Of a stretch of 64,000 nt of DNA, positions 43,038 through 51,861 are shown piece by piece. Location: the NCBI GenBank assembly GCA_017849455.1, contig JAFIGX010000014.1:1-64000 (forward strand). The letters run 5' to 3'. The notes beneath the pieces are model-generated. The model did no database searches. It saw only the letters and a program-made list of their open reading frames with translations, and was not told the DNA's origin. Numbering within the stretch: the first letter of the stretch is position 1; each line of letters starts with the position of its first letter. This DNA is from Pseudobacter sp. GTDB taxonomy: Bacteria > Bacteroidota > Bacteroidia > Chitinophagales > Chitinophagaceae. A program made the translations under genes and the position numbers.

Positions 43038-43754
43038 ATGTCATTAAGGCTTTTCAAACTACTTCTCGGAAAGAGAAAAAAGAACACCTGGAACGAACAG
43101 TACCTCGAAGGGAAATGGGATACTTTACGATCAAACTGGGAGGATGCCAGGTTTGATGTAATGCGCAAGTTCATGGGCTCATATTCAGTGAAAGGGAAAA
43201 TTTTGGAAATAGGTTGTGGGGAAGGATTATTACAGGCGCAGCTCGATCCCGTGATCTATTCATCCTATCTGGGTATCGATATTTCGGAAGTAGCTGTTCA
43301 AAGGGCATTGTACCTGGAAAACTCCTGCACCCGATACCGTGCTGCCGATATGGAAGAATTCAATCCTGCCGAAAAGTTCGACATGATCATTTTCAATGAA
43401 TCACTGTATTATGCAAAGTGCCCCTGTTCCACAATGTTGAAGTATATGGGATTCCTGGAGGAGAACGGTGTTTTTATCACTTCTATTTATGAAACAACCA
43501 GGAATAAAAGGCTCATCAAAAAGATCAATAAATTTTTCAAACCGGTTGAGAGTGCTGTTACAGCCAACGACAGAGGCCGATGGCATTGCCAGGTATACCG
43601 GAAGTGTACCAGGGTGAAAATGGAAAAGAATAGCACAATCAGTATGAACCTGTTCCGCTACCTGAGCAATTTGAGGGATATGGTAAAAATATATACGGGG
43701 TGGAGCCTTGTTGAATATAGTGATTGTGAATTGGTATTGCAGTCTATCTTTTAA
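43038..43754 (+). CDS. Class I SAM-dependent methyltransferase
   Basis: A 238-residue Rossmann methyltransferase. Motif I is ILEIGCGEGLLQAQL (about 55-69), with the acidic end of strand 2 in YLGIDISEVAVQRA, and strand 4 in FDMIIFNESLYYAK. The N-terminus (MSLRLFKLLLGKRKKNTWNEQYLEGKWDTL) resembles NodS/glycan-associated methyltransferases, where 'W...Y..G.WD' is common, so a sugar or lipid-linked substrate is plausible but not shown. ATG at 43038 chosen; the upstream extension of the frame has no family similarity. It lies 102 bases before tRNA-Pro. Confidence 0.85.
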   Translation: MSLRLFKLLLGKRKKNTWNEQYLEGKWDTLRSNWEDARFDVMRKFMGSYSVKGKILEIGCGEGLLQAQLDPVIYSSYLGIDISEVAVQRALYLENSCTRYRAADMEEFNPAEKFDMIIFNESLYYAKCPCSTMLKYMGFLEENGVFITSIYETTRNKRLIKKINKFFKPVESAVTANDRGRWHCQVYRKCTRVKMEKNSTISMNLFRYLSNLRDMVKIYTGWSLVEYSDCELVLQSIF

Positions 43755-43806
43755 TAACATCGTTTTTTGGGGTGCTGCTGGGTAATTTCATACTAAAAAC
43801 TAATCC

Positions 43807-43837
43807 TTTGAGAAATAGTAATATACTCCTATATTTG
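43807..43837 (+). promoter_or_regulatory. Ideal Bacteroidota promoter of tRNA-Pro
   Basis: TTTG at 43807-43810 and TATATTTG at 43830-43837 with a 19-base spacing, 19 bases upstream of the mature tRNA 5' end. Confidence 0.8.
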
Positions 43838-43856
43838 CACCCCGATTTCACCGATT

Positions 43857-43930
43857 CGGGTGGTGGCGCAGCCCGGTAGCGCACTTGTATGGGGTGCAAG
43901 GGGTCGCTGGTTCGAATCCAGTCCACCCGA
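43857..43930 (+). tRNA. tRNA-Pro (anticodon GGG)
   Basis: 74 bases fold as a standard cloverleaf. Acceptor CGGGTGG pairs with CCACCCG; D stem GCGC/GCGC; anticodon stem CTTGT/GCAAG with loop ATGGGGT, anticodon GGG; T stem GCTGG/CCAGT with loop TTCGAAT; discriminator A. CCA is not encoded. The anticodon reads the proline codons CCC and CCU. Own promoter upstream and terminator directly downstream. Confidence 0.97.
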
Positions 43931-43934
43931 CTTC

Positions 43935-43968
43935 GCCCGCCAAAGCTTTAGCGAAGGCGGGCTTTTTT
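43935..43968 (+). terminator. Terminator of tRNA-Pro
   Basis: GC-rich stem GCCCGCC / GGCGGGC (43935-43941 and 43956-43962) followed by TTTTTT. The loop contains a further small dyad, AAAGCTTT. Confidence 0.9.
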
Positions 43969-43982
43969 ATTTTCAAGCTCTA

Positions 43983-44022
43983 CTCTCCACTGCGGGCTTC
44001 GCCCGCCGAAGCCCGACGAGAG
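43983..44022. repeat. GC-rich palindrome sharing an 11-mer with the tRNA terminator
   Basis: Hairpin CGGGCTTC / GAAGCCCG (43993-44000 and 44008-44015) with loop GCCCGCC and outer CTCTC/GAGAG. The 11-mer CTTCGCCCGCC occurs here (43997-44007) and in the terminator (43931-43941). The remainder of 44023-44245 holds no gene that I can support. Confidence 0.7.
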
Positions 44023-44245
44023 TTCGAAAAAATATAGATCATTCAATTATAGGCAAACTGGCTTATGTTGTATCCACTCTTACAGGAGTTACCGTTTTAA
44101 TCAGCTTCCTTGTATCAGCATCAGATCTTACAGGCTTGTATTAATTCTTTTCCAAAAGAGGAAAGGATGGTGTCTTTTGCGGATGGGTAAGCATCTTACA
44201 AAGGTGTTGCTCCAATAGAAGGTAACAGATGGCGGGCCGCCCTCA

Positions 44246-45826
44246 TCACATCGTCCGCAGCCGCTCTTCTTCCAGGTCGATCTGGAATAATTGTTTACGG
44301 ATTATTTCTTCGTCGATGGATGGGTCTTTATTGAATTCTGCAATGTATTGACGTTGACTTTCGAGCATCTCGATGAAGATGGCCCTTGTTTTTTCGTTCA
44401 TCCAGTCATCGTTGGATGCTTTTGATTTTTCTTCCCAGTGCTGTAGCATTCTCTGCATACCGGCATGGTCGTGGAATTCGTTGTCGTATTTGTTTTTTAG
44501 GAACCGGTAGGTATGTTCCCGAAGGCCCTGCTTCAATTTTTGTGTCATGATTTCTTCGGGTTCTTCACTAATCCCGTCGAACATCCGTCCGCGTCTTATG
44601 ATATAAGGCAAGGTAAGTCCCTGTACAACAAGCGTAAGGAGTATCACTACAAAGGTGATGAACAAAATGAGGTTCCTGTAGGGAAAAGCAGTACCATCGT
44701 CCAGGGTAACCGGTATGGCCAACGCGGCTGCCAGCGATACCACACCACGCATGCCTGTCCAGCCCAGAAAAAGGGGTATCAGCAACCATCTTCTTCCGGA
44801 AGTAGTACGGGGCGCTACGCCTGGCCGAAAAATAAGTGTGGCGATCAATGCGGCATAAGAACTGATGATCCTGGCAACGATCAGGACAACAGTGACCAGC
44901 ACGCCATAGCCCATGGCTGTGCGTAATGGAATACCTTTTGAGCGCATTCCTTCCACAATTTCAGGAAGCTCCAGGCCGATCAACAAGAACACAATACCAT
45001 TAAGAATAAATACGAAACTTTCCCACACGCTGTAACCCCTGATACGGCTTGTGCTGTTCAAAAAAAACAATCGTCTGTTGGCCATGAACAGCCCACCGCT
45101 TACCACTGCCAGTACACCGGAGCTGTGTACCTGTTCCGCTACCCAATACAGGAAATAGGGTTCAATAAGTGTAAAGACTATATCGGATGGCGCATCGGTC
45201 GGTAAGCGTTTATGAGCCTGAACGAAGAACCATCCCAGCAACAACCCGATACCAACACCACCCACGACCATCCACAAAAAATTTAGCGCTGCCTCATGCC
45301 AAATAAGTTGACCTGTGCCTACTGCTACTAATGCAAAACGAAAGATGATAAGCGAGGATGCGTCGTTCAGCAAACTTTCGCCTTCTAAAATGGCTGCGGT
45401 GGCCCTGGGAATTTTTACAAATTCCATAATGGCCCCGGTACTTACTGCATCGGGCGGGGAAATAATACCGCCCAATAAAAACCCCAATGCAATCGAAAAT
45501 CCGGGGATGAAATAATTAGTGACCACTGCTACCGACAATGCCGTAAAAAATACCACGAGAAAAGCGAAGCTGCCGATGATGCGCCACCATTTTTTCATCT
45601 CTTTAAAAGAGATAGACCATGCCGCTTCGAACAACAAAGGGGGAAGGAAAATGAAAAAGATAAGGTCGGGATTGATCTTCACGACCGGCAGACCCGGAAT
45701 AAAACTTATCAATAGCCCTGCCACTACCAGTAATATTGGGTAAGCAATTTTAAGCCTGGTGGCCAGCATTTCCAAAAGCACAATGGCAGCTACCATCGCC
45801 AGTAAAAAGGGTAAAATGCTATGCAT
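44246..45826 (-). CDS. Na+/H+ antiporter, CPA1 family
   Basis: Inner-membrane sodium (or potassium)/proton exchanger of 526 residues, with about 12 hydrophobic helices in the first 415 residues and a cytoplasmic C-terminal tail (about 415-526) of charged helices. Hallmarks: FIFLPPLLFEAAW (about 56-69), ISPPDAVSTGAIM (the Asp of the transport site, about 125-138) and LEGESLLNDASSLIIFRFAL (about 147-167). Length and tail match bacterial NhaP/YjcE-type members. Likely role in pH and sodium homeostasis. Single gene; a terminator for the upstream efflux operon separates it from the next genes. Confidence 0.95.
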   Translation of the reverse strand: MHSILPFLLAMVAAIVLLEMLATRLKIAYPILLVVAGLLISFIPGLPVVKINPDLIFFIFLPPLLFEAAWSISFKEMKKWWRIIGSFAFLVVFFTALSVAVVTNYFIPGFSIALGFLLGGIISPPDAVSTGAIMEFVKIPRATAAILEGESLLNDASSLIIFRFALVAVGTGQLIWHEAALNFLWMVVGGVGIGLLLGWFFVQAHKRLPTDAPSDIVFTLIEPYFLYWVAEQVHSSGVLAVVSGGLFMANRRLFFLNSTSRIRGYSVWESFVFILNGIVFLLIGLELPEIVEGMRSKGIPLRTAMGYGVLVTVVLIVARIISSYAALIATLIFRPGVAPRTTSGRRWLLIPLFLGWTGMRGVVSLAAALAIPVTLDDGTAFPYRNLILFITFVVILLTLVVQGLTLPYIIRRGRMFDGISEEPEEIMTQKLKQGLREHTYRFLKNKYDNEFHDHAGMQRMLQHWEEKSKASNDDWMNEKTRAIFIEMLESQRQYIAEFNKDPSIDEEIIRKQLFQIDLEEERLRTM

Positions 45827-45888
45827 TAATAAAGTGGTTGTTTATGAATGTAGCTTAAAAATAAACAGAGTTGTCAACTTTCCGCTAT

Positions 45889-45929
45889 CAAAAATAAAAG
45901 AGCCTTCAAGTCCATGGCTTTGAAGGCTC
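45889..45929 (-). terminator. Terminator of the second RND efflux operon
   Basis: Perfect stem GAGCCTTCAA / TTGAAGGCTC (45900-45909 and 45920-45929), followed on the minus strand by a T-rich run (TTTTATTTTTG). It lies about 130 bases after the adaptor stop codon. Confidence 0.85.
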
Positions 45930-46060
45930 CTTTGGGTTCGAATTTCCCCTACCGGAGTACTATCCTGTCTTTCAATATAAATCAGCACTATACCACTATG
46001 CACATCGTTATCGGTGATTGGGAAGTTTGCATTTGCGCTGAAAATAAATAGTTTTAGCAT

Positions 46061-47140
46061 TTACCAGATGATCGCCCCTCTCTTCAGTTCATCAGTTGCA
46101 CGTAAGATCACTTTATCCCCCGGATGCAGTGCTCCAAATACTTCAGATGAATCATGCACACTATTCCCTTCCAACACATCTACCCATTTTGCATTATGAC
46201 CATCCGCTACCACTACATATTTTTTTTCAGTCGAGGTTACTATAGCGGATCTCGGAACGACCATCGCGGCCCTGTTGCCCGCCACCGGTAATCTCGCTTC
46301 AGCATACATTCCCGGTTTAAGGAGATGGCCTGTGTTCATTACATCCACTTCCACCGTTTCTGCTCTGAATTTATTACCCAGAACTCCTGCCGACCTGCTG
46401 ATCGATCCTTTAAAAACCTGTCCAGGTATGGCATTCACGCTAAACTGTACCGGCTGACCTTTGCCGATCTGCCCGCTGTATTCTTCCGGAATGTCGATCA
46501 CAAGCCGTAACCTGCTCTCCTGTTGAAGTATTAACATTGGTTTATCATCGCTTTTCATGTTCGCTCCAACCAATGCCCCGGGGTGTACATTCCGTTCGGT
46601 AATTACCCCATCGAACGGAGCCCTCAATACCAGGTAGTCCATCATCGCACTCAGCGCTTTGAAATTGGATCGCTCGCCCTCTGCCAGTGAACTATCGGCT
46701 ATCATTTTTGCATGGGCCATCGCCAAATCATGGGCGGATACGGTTCCTGGAATGCGGCTTGTAGCGACCAATCTTTCATAGGTGTCTTTACTGGCCTCCA
46801 ATAAAGCAACCTGCTGCAGGTATTTAGAATGGGCAGCAAGATATTGCTGTTCCACTTCAGGTGCATCGAGGCGTACAAGCACCTCTCCTTTATGTACAAC
46901 CGATCCACGATCAACCAATACTTCCTTTACAAATCCATTCACTTTGGGATACAACTGTACCAATTCATAGGGCAGCAGTTGACACGGGAGTGAAAGGCTC
47001 GATGAAATACTTCCTTCCCGGACTACCGCCATCTCATAGTGCTTAGCCCTGGCCGGTGTGGGGTCAGTTCCCGGGTCTTTGTGCTTATTTCTGCAAGCGG
47101 ATAGTAAAACGATTATCAATATTAGGCATGAATATTTCAT
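46061..47140 (-). CDS. RND efflux periplasmic adaptor lipoprotein (second system)
   Basis: Membrane-fusion protein of 359 residues with a lipoprotein signal ending LLSAC (Cys16). The order is standard: lipoyl half (QLYPKVNGFVKEVLVDRGSVVHKGEVLVRLDAPEV, about 62-96), alpha-hairpin (96-150), second lipoyl half (LRAPFDGVITERNVHPGALV), beta-barrel and membrane-proximal domain (VPRSAIVTSTEKKYVVVADGHN). It is the last gene of a TolC-pump-adaptor operon, 11 bases after the pump gene. Substrate unknown. Confidence 0.93.
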   Translation of the reverse strand: MKYSCLILIIVLLSACRNKHKDPGTDPTPARAKHYEMAVVREGSISSSLSLPCQLLPYELVQLYPKVNGFVKEVLVDRGSVVHKGEVLVRLDAPEVEQQYLAAHSKYLQQVALLEASKDTYERLVATSRIPGTVSAHDLAMAHAKMIADSSLAEGERSNFKALSAMMDYLVLRAPFDGVITERNVHPGALVGANMKSDDKPMLILQQESRLRLVIDIPEEYSGQIGKGQPVQFSVNAIPGQVFKGSISRSAGVLGNKFRAETVEVDVMNTGHLLKPGMYAEARLPVAGNRAAMVVPRSAIVTSTEKKYVVVADGHNAKWVDVLEGNSVHDSSEVFGALHPGDKVILRATDELKRGAIIW

Positions 47141-47151
47141 GATATCATTTT

Positions 47152-50100
47152 TTAAGACTGTTGAGTAAAAGTTTCCGGTAATAAGGAAGGTGATAGCAGA
47201 CTGGCTTTCCGTTGAATGATGGAATACACAAGGGGCAATATGAGCAGTGCCGCCAATGTTGAGAACAACAGACCTCCGATGACCGCCCTGCCCAATGGGG
47301 CAGTTTGATCCCCCGCTTCGCCTAATCCGGTTGCTATGGGGATCATTCCTGCGATCATGGCCAGACTTGTCATCAGTATTGGTCTCAGACGGATGGAAGC
47401 ACTCACTATGGCAGCTCTGGCAGCGTCTTTGTAATCAAGTCGCAATTTCTCGGCATTGGTAACGATCAAAATAGCATTCGCTACGGACACGCCGGTACTC
47501 ATGATCATGCCCATATATGATTGAAGGTTCAATGTAGATCCTGTTGCAAGCAGCAATAGAAGAGAGCCTACGATCACTGCCGGAACTGTAGTCAGGACGG
47601 CCAGAGATAATCTGAACGACTGGTAATTGGCGGCCAGCAGCAGAAAGATCACCACTATGGCTACCAATAATCCATTTTGTAAACCCGACAGTGTTTCCAT
47701 GAGCAGGCCGGAGGTGCCTTTTATTTCAGCTACCAATCCTTTTGGAGGCGTCCCCAAACTGTTGATGGCATTTTGAACAACGAAAGTGGCGGTGGCCAGG
47801 TCCTGTCTGAAAATATTAGCGTTCACAGTAACAAACCTGCGGGGCCCTACCCTATCATACTCACCGGGCATGCTGTCGACAGCCAGGGTAGCAATATCCT
47901 GTAAGATTGGTCTTGCCTGCCCTCTCACCAATGGTATCTCTTTCAGATCATCCAGCGCATCCATAATATATTCCGGCACCTGTACCTGCACCTGGTATGT
48001 ATAGGCCACATGCTCGTCAAGCCACTGGTTCTTCTCCGTAAACCGGCTGGAGGAAGTAGCGTCTGTAACCGAACGGGCTACCTGGTTAATGTCGATCCCC
48101 ATTTGTGCAGCCTTGTACCGGTCTACAGTGATCTTTATCACCGGGTATTTGAGCGGCTGTGCGATCTGTACATCACGCAGGAACGGGATGCCCTTCAGTT
48201 TATCTTCCAACTGATGTGCATAAGCGGAGATCTGTTGCATGTCCTTACCCGCCACGCGCACCTCGATAGGTGTAGCTGCGCCCTGGCTCATGATCTTTTC
48301 GGTAAGATCGATAGGTTCAAAGGATATCCGCAGCCCGGGCATGGCTTCACCAATGCGGGCACGCAGTTCATCCTTCAAATCGTCAGGATCGACCTTAAAA
48401 TCATCATCCAGGGTTACCTGCAATATGGCTTCATGGGTACCGCTGTTGAATATGTACAGGTTACTGGTGCCGTAACTGCTGGGGATCAATCCTACATACG
48501 ATGAACTGATCGCCACATGCCCGTTTGCCGTTGAGCCGATGATCTGTAATACCTGGTGTACCGCTTCCTCGGTGCGTTCCAGCCTGGTGCCGTCAGGCTC
48601 TTTGATGCGTAATTGAAACTGACCGGCATTTACTGCAGGCATGAGGTCTTTACCGATGAAATAGAAACCGGCAATGGCCAGCGCTGTGATTAGGATGAAA
48701 TAGACGCTTATCAATAAAGTACGTGCTGCCATCAGCCGCTCCAGCAAGTGCAGATACCAGATTTTGAACCGTTCGAATAGATCATTTTTGCCAGGATCTT
48801 TCAATTCATTCCCCAGGTGTACATTCACTTCCTGTACTTCCTGTTGATCCAGTGCAAGGCCGGCATGAGCATGTTTCTGTCCGTGGTGGTATGTATATTT
48901 TTCTTCCTTCAGCAACCAGTTGGATATGACCGGCACCAATGTTTGGGCTGTCAGGTACGATACGATCATGGCGAAGCCGATCGATAACGATAAGGGTAAG
49001 AACATAGCTTTAGGCACACCGGTCATCACAAAGGATGGTGCGAATACTGCGAGTATACAAAGCAAGATCAACAATAGCGGAAAGGATATCTCCTTACATG
49101 CTTCATAAATGGCCAGGCGTTTCCCCTTTCCCATTTCCAGATGCTGATGAATATTTTCAATGGTCACGGTAGCCTGGTCGACGAGGATTCCAATGGCCAG
49201 GGCGAGGCCACTCAACGTCATGATATTGATGGTTTGTCCGGCCAATTTGAGAAATAATACCGAACTGATGATGGATATTGGAATAGTAATGATCACTATC
49301 AGGCTACTGCGCCAGTCGCGCAGGAACAACAACACCATCAGTCCGGTCAACAGTGCGCCCAGTATGCCTTCTGTGATCAGGCTTTTTACCGCATTGATCA
49401 CGAATATGGACTGGTCGAATTCGTACGATATATGTACATCATCGGGTAGCAGGCTTTGCATTTCCGGCAACCTGGCCTTCAGCATTTTCACTACGTCCCA
49501 GGTACTGGCTTCTGCCGTTTTTACTACTGGTATGTAAACGGATCGTTTACCATTTACCAGGGCATAATCCACTGTCATATCTGTGGCATCGGCCACTGTA
49601 CCCAGGTCATGTACGAACACAGTGTGGTTGCCATCGGTTACCACTGGAATATCTCCAAATTCTTCTACCTTTTTTTCCAGGGAGTTGATGGTGGTCAGAT
49701 ACATGGTATTATCGATACGGAGATTGCCCGAAGGCGTCATCACATTATTACGCGCGATCGATTCCACAACCTGGTCCGGTGTAACATTACGACTACGCAG
49801 CTTTGCCGGGTCTAAATTGATCACGACGGAACGCGAATTTGCCCCGAATGGAGGAGGCGCCGACAAACCAGGAACAGTGGCAAACATAGGCCGTACACGG
49901 GTAACGGCAAGATCATAAATTTCTTTCAGGCTTTTACCAGGGCTGCTGAATACCAATTGCCCTACAGGCAAGGAAGAGGCATCGAACCGTACTACCTGCG
50001 GAGGTAAGGCGCCGGGCGGAAAAAATTTCATTGCCCTGTTGACCTGCAAAGCTACCTGAGCAGAGGCTTCGGCCATATTCGTATTCTCAAAGAACGAGAG

Positions 50101-50376
50101 TTTCAATAGCGTAAGCCCCTGTATATTCCGGCTGCTGATATTTTTGATGCCGGACACATAAAGGAACTGGTCTTGCAGCCGTGTAGCGAAAAAACCTTCC
50201 ATTTGTTGTGGCGACATGCCTCCATAAGGTTCAATTATATAAATGACAGGCTGATTGAGTTTGGGGAAAATATCTACAGGGATATCGAGGGTCGCTATTA
50301 CGGAAAACAATAGAATACCCAGCGTTATCACTACTACCGATATTGGCTTTTTTAAAGCTGATGACACTAAAGACAT
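47152..50376 (-). CDS. RND efflux permease (second system), non-canonical relay residues
   Basis: Trimeric RND-type pump of 1074 residues with two periplasmic porter domains and 12 predicted helices. TM4 reads GILVDQATVTIENI: only one acidic residue (Asp400) is present, followed by Gln401 where HAE drug pumps have a second Asp. TM10 reads GVSVANAILIVTNAE, without the Lys of AcrB-type pumps. These features set it apart from the first system's pump and from classical HAE1 members. A poorly conserved His-rich segment between the halves (HHGQKHAHAG, about 494-503) might bind metal. Metal versus organic substrate remains open. Middle gene of the operon. Confidence 0.93.
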   Translation of the reverse strand: MSLVSSALKKPISVVVITLGILLFSVIATLDIPVDIFPKLNQPVIYIIEPYGGMSPQQMEGFFATRLQDQFLYVSGIKNISSRNIQGLTLLKLSFFENTNMAEASAQVALQVNRAMKFFPPGALPPQVVRFDASSLPVGQLVFSSPGKSLKEIYDLAVTRVRPMFATVPGLSAPPPFGANSRSVVINLDPAKLRSRNVTPDQVVESIARNNVMTPSGNLRIDNTMYLTTINSLEKKVEEFGDIPVVTDGNHTVFVHDLGTVADATDMTVDYALVNGKRSVYIPVVKTAEASTWDVVKMLKARLPEMQSLLPDDVHISYEFDQSIFVINAVKSLITEGILGALLTGLMVLLFLRDWRSSLIVIITIPISIISSVLFLKLAGQTINIMTLSGLALAIGILVDQATVTIENIHQHLEMGKGKRLAIYEACKEISFPLLLILLCILAVFAPSFVMTGVPKAMFLPLSLSIGFAMIVSYLTAQTLVPVISNWLLKEEKYTYHHGQKHAHAGLALDQQEVQEVNVHLGNELKDPGKNDLFERFKIWYLHLLERLMAARTLLISVYFILITALAIAGFYFIGKDLMPAVNAGQFQLRIKEPDGTRLERTEEAVHQVLQIIGSTANGHVAISSSYVGLIPSSYGTSNLYIFNSGTHEAILQVTLDDDFKVDPDDLKDELRARIGEAMPGLRISFEPIDLTEKIMSQGAATPIEVRVAGKDMQQISAYAHQLEDKLKGIPFLRDVQIAQPLKYPVIKITVDRYKAAQMGIDINQVARSVTDATSSSRFTEKNQWLDEHVAYTYQVQVQVPEYIMDALDDLKEIPLVRGQARPILQDIATLAVDSMPGEYDRVGPRRFVTVNANIFRQDLATATFVVQNAINSLGTPPKGLVAEIKGTSGLLMETLSGLQNGLLVAIVVIFLLLAANYQSFRLSLAVLTTVPAVIVGSLLLLLATGSTLNLQSYMGMIMSTGVSVANAILIVTNAEKLRLDYKDAARAAIVSASIRLRPILMTSLAMIAGMIPIATGLGEAGDQTAPLGRAVIGGLLFSTLAALLILPLVYSIIQRKASLLSPSLLPETFTQQS

Positions 50377-50391
50377 ATATCAATTACTTTT

Positions 50392-51774
50392 TCATTTTAA
50401 TAAAGAAAGCAGATGGTCTAACTGATTGCTGGCATAGGCTTTTTGGAAAACCGATTTCCAGAATTCATTCTTTGCTTCAACCATATCCGTTTCAGCACGG
50501 TTCAAAACATAATAAGCATTCACTACATCGATGATGTTGGCCAGTCCTGAGTTATATAAAGCCAGCTTCTGATCGTAGGCATCCGTAGCGGCCTGCAACT
50601 GTACCGGGATTTCCTTTAGCTTTTGAATAGCGGCCGATTCATTTATATCTGCCTGTGAGATGGCCGATTGTAATTCTTCCTGCTGTAAAGTGTATTGCTG
50701 GTACGATGCCCGCGTGCGAAATTGTTGTTCCGTCAACTGGTCGTGCTTTTTGCGTAGATCGAACGGGTTGTATGTCACAGCAATACCTGCCAGGTAATTG
50801 GACCTTGTTTGCGTGAACGCCGAACTCACCGGATGGTGAAAATCATCGGTAGCGTCTACCGTCGATCCCCTCAACCAGGCGGACCCAAGCAAGGATATCT
50901 TAGGTCGATAGCTTTTACGGATTACACCTTCGTTGGCCAGGTTATTACGGTAAATCGATTGATAGTGCTGGAGTACCGGGTGGTATTGAATGGAATCCTG
51001 TACACCTTTATGCCATGATATTTGTTGTGGACTAAAGTCATTCACGCTATCAGGATTCAGAGCGGAAGTGTCCAGGCCGGTTATCAGGGCCAGCACATTT
51101 TTGGCAAGCGCCAACTGCCGGACCGTTTCCAGGTTCGCCAGCCGCGCCTTCGATAGTTCCGCATCGGCAATGACACTATCTACACCTGGTCGTAATCCGT
51201 TTTGTGCATAGTACCCAATGGCCTGCCTTATCGTTTTGATCCGATCGATCTCTCTTCGACTGTATTGTAATAAATAATAGTTCTTCAATACATCATAATA
51301 GGCGCCAAGCACAGCCCCCTGCATCAAGAATTGTTCCTTTTCAAGATCATATTGCTGTACTTCAATATTTGCTTTTGCTGCCAGATCTTTTGCCCTGTAA
51401 GCACCGAAGTTGATCAACTCCCATTCCAGTAGCCCGATCGCGATATTCCCAAACTGCACATCGGAGATATTGTTCCGCCGGTTTCCTCCTCCAACAGACG
51501 GCACTATGCCATTGGGGAATATAGTACCGATCAGGTTGTTGTTAGTACCACCTTCAAACTGTTCCATAAGTTTCAAAGAAGGCGTACGCTCATGGGCAAC
51601 CTGCAACGCATGTGCTCTGGCCGCTTCTACTAAAGATCTCTTGATTTGTAATGACGGATAGTTTTTTTCCATGGAAGCCAGGGCCTGGTGAAGGCTCAAT
51701 AAGTTTTGGGCTTGTACAAAAAGACCGGTAAGCAGGATACTTCCCGACAACAAGCTCCTTTTTAATGAACTCAT
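50392..51774 (-). CDS. TolC family outer-membrane channel (second system)
   Basis: Outer-membrane efflux protein of 460 residues with a signal peptide (MSSLKRSLLSGSILLTGLFVQAQ) and two OEP repeats (about 30-235 and 245-450). The family's repeated helix pattern is visible, for example ALGAYYDVLKNYYLLQYSRREIDRIK and VNAYYVLNRAETDMVEAKNEFW. In contrast to the first efflux operon it is the first gene, 15 bases before the pump. Two palindromes (51778-51791 and 51818-51832) lie immediately upstream and may be operators. Confidence 0.92.
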   Translation of the reverse strand: MSSLKRSLLSGSILLTGLFVQAQNLLSLHQALASMEKNYPSLQIKRSLVEAARAHALQVAHERTPSLKLMEQFEGGTNNNLIGTIFPNGIVPSVGGGNRRNNISDVQFGNIAIGLLEWELINFGAYRAKDLAAKANIEVQQYDLEKEQFLMQGAVLGAYYDVLKNYYLLQYSRREIDRIKTIRQAIGYYAQNGLRPGVDSVIADAELSKARLANLETVRQLALAKNVLALITGLDTSALNPDSVNDFSPQQISWHKGVQDSIQYHPVLQHYQSIYRNNLANEGVIRKSYRPKISLLGSAWLRGSTVDATDDFHHPVSSAFTQTRSNYLAGIAVTYNPFDLRKKHDQLTEQQFRTRASYQQYTLQQEELQSAISQADINESAAIQKLKEIPVQLQAATDAYDQKLALYNSGLANIIDVVNAYYVLNRAETDMVEAKNEFWKSVFQKAYASNQLDHLLSLLK

Positions 51775-51777
51775 TAT

Positions 51778-51791
51778 TTACTTCTAAGTAA
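51778..51791. promoter_or_regulatory. Dyad next to the TolC start (possible operator)
   Basis: TTACTT-CT-AAGTAA, a perfect 6-base inverted repeat ending four bases upstream of the TolC ATG (51774). Function inferred only from symmetry and location. Confidence 0.3.
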
Positions 51792-51817
51792 GAATTATCA
51801 ATAAAATTTCCTTTCTT

Positions 51818-51832
51818 TTGACAGGATGTCAA
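51818..51832. promoter_or_regulatory. TTGACA-GGA-TGTCAA dyad upstream of the TolC gene (possible operator)
   Basis: A perfect 6-base inverted repeat with 3-base spacer in the 87-base gap between the 128-aa gene and the TolC gene. No T run follows, so it is a candidate binding site for a repressor instead of a terminator. No regulator gene is adjacent. Confidence 0.35.
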
Positions 51833-51861
51833 GAATTGTCCATCGGTCAAATCAGACCGGG

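Noticed and set aside
43744..43926. Minus-strand frame MDWIRTSDPLHPIQVRYRAAPP...
   Set aside because: It is antisense to tRNA-Pro; this wording is a classic false protein produced by translating the reverse of a tRNA gene.
40857..43930. Integrative element inserted at tRNA-Pro
   Set aside because: No integrase and no repeated tRNA 3' end were found within the window, so an element is not annotated; the gene run is reported only as an observation.
43860..44144. Plus-strand frame MVAQPGSALVWGARGRWFESS...
   Set aside because: Its first part is translated tRNA-Pro and the following part runs through the terminator and the GC palindrome.
45842..46060. Minus-strand frame of 72 residues after the second efflux operon
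   Set aside because: It spans the operon's terminator hairpin and has no protein-like pattern; the region is read as a 3' untranslated stretch.
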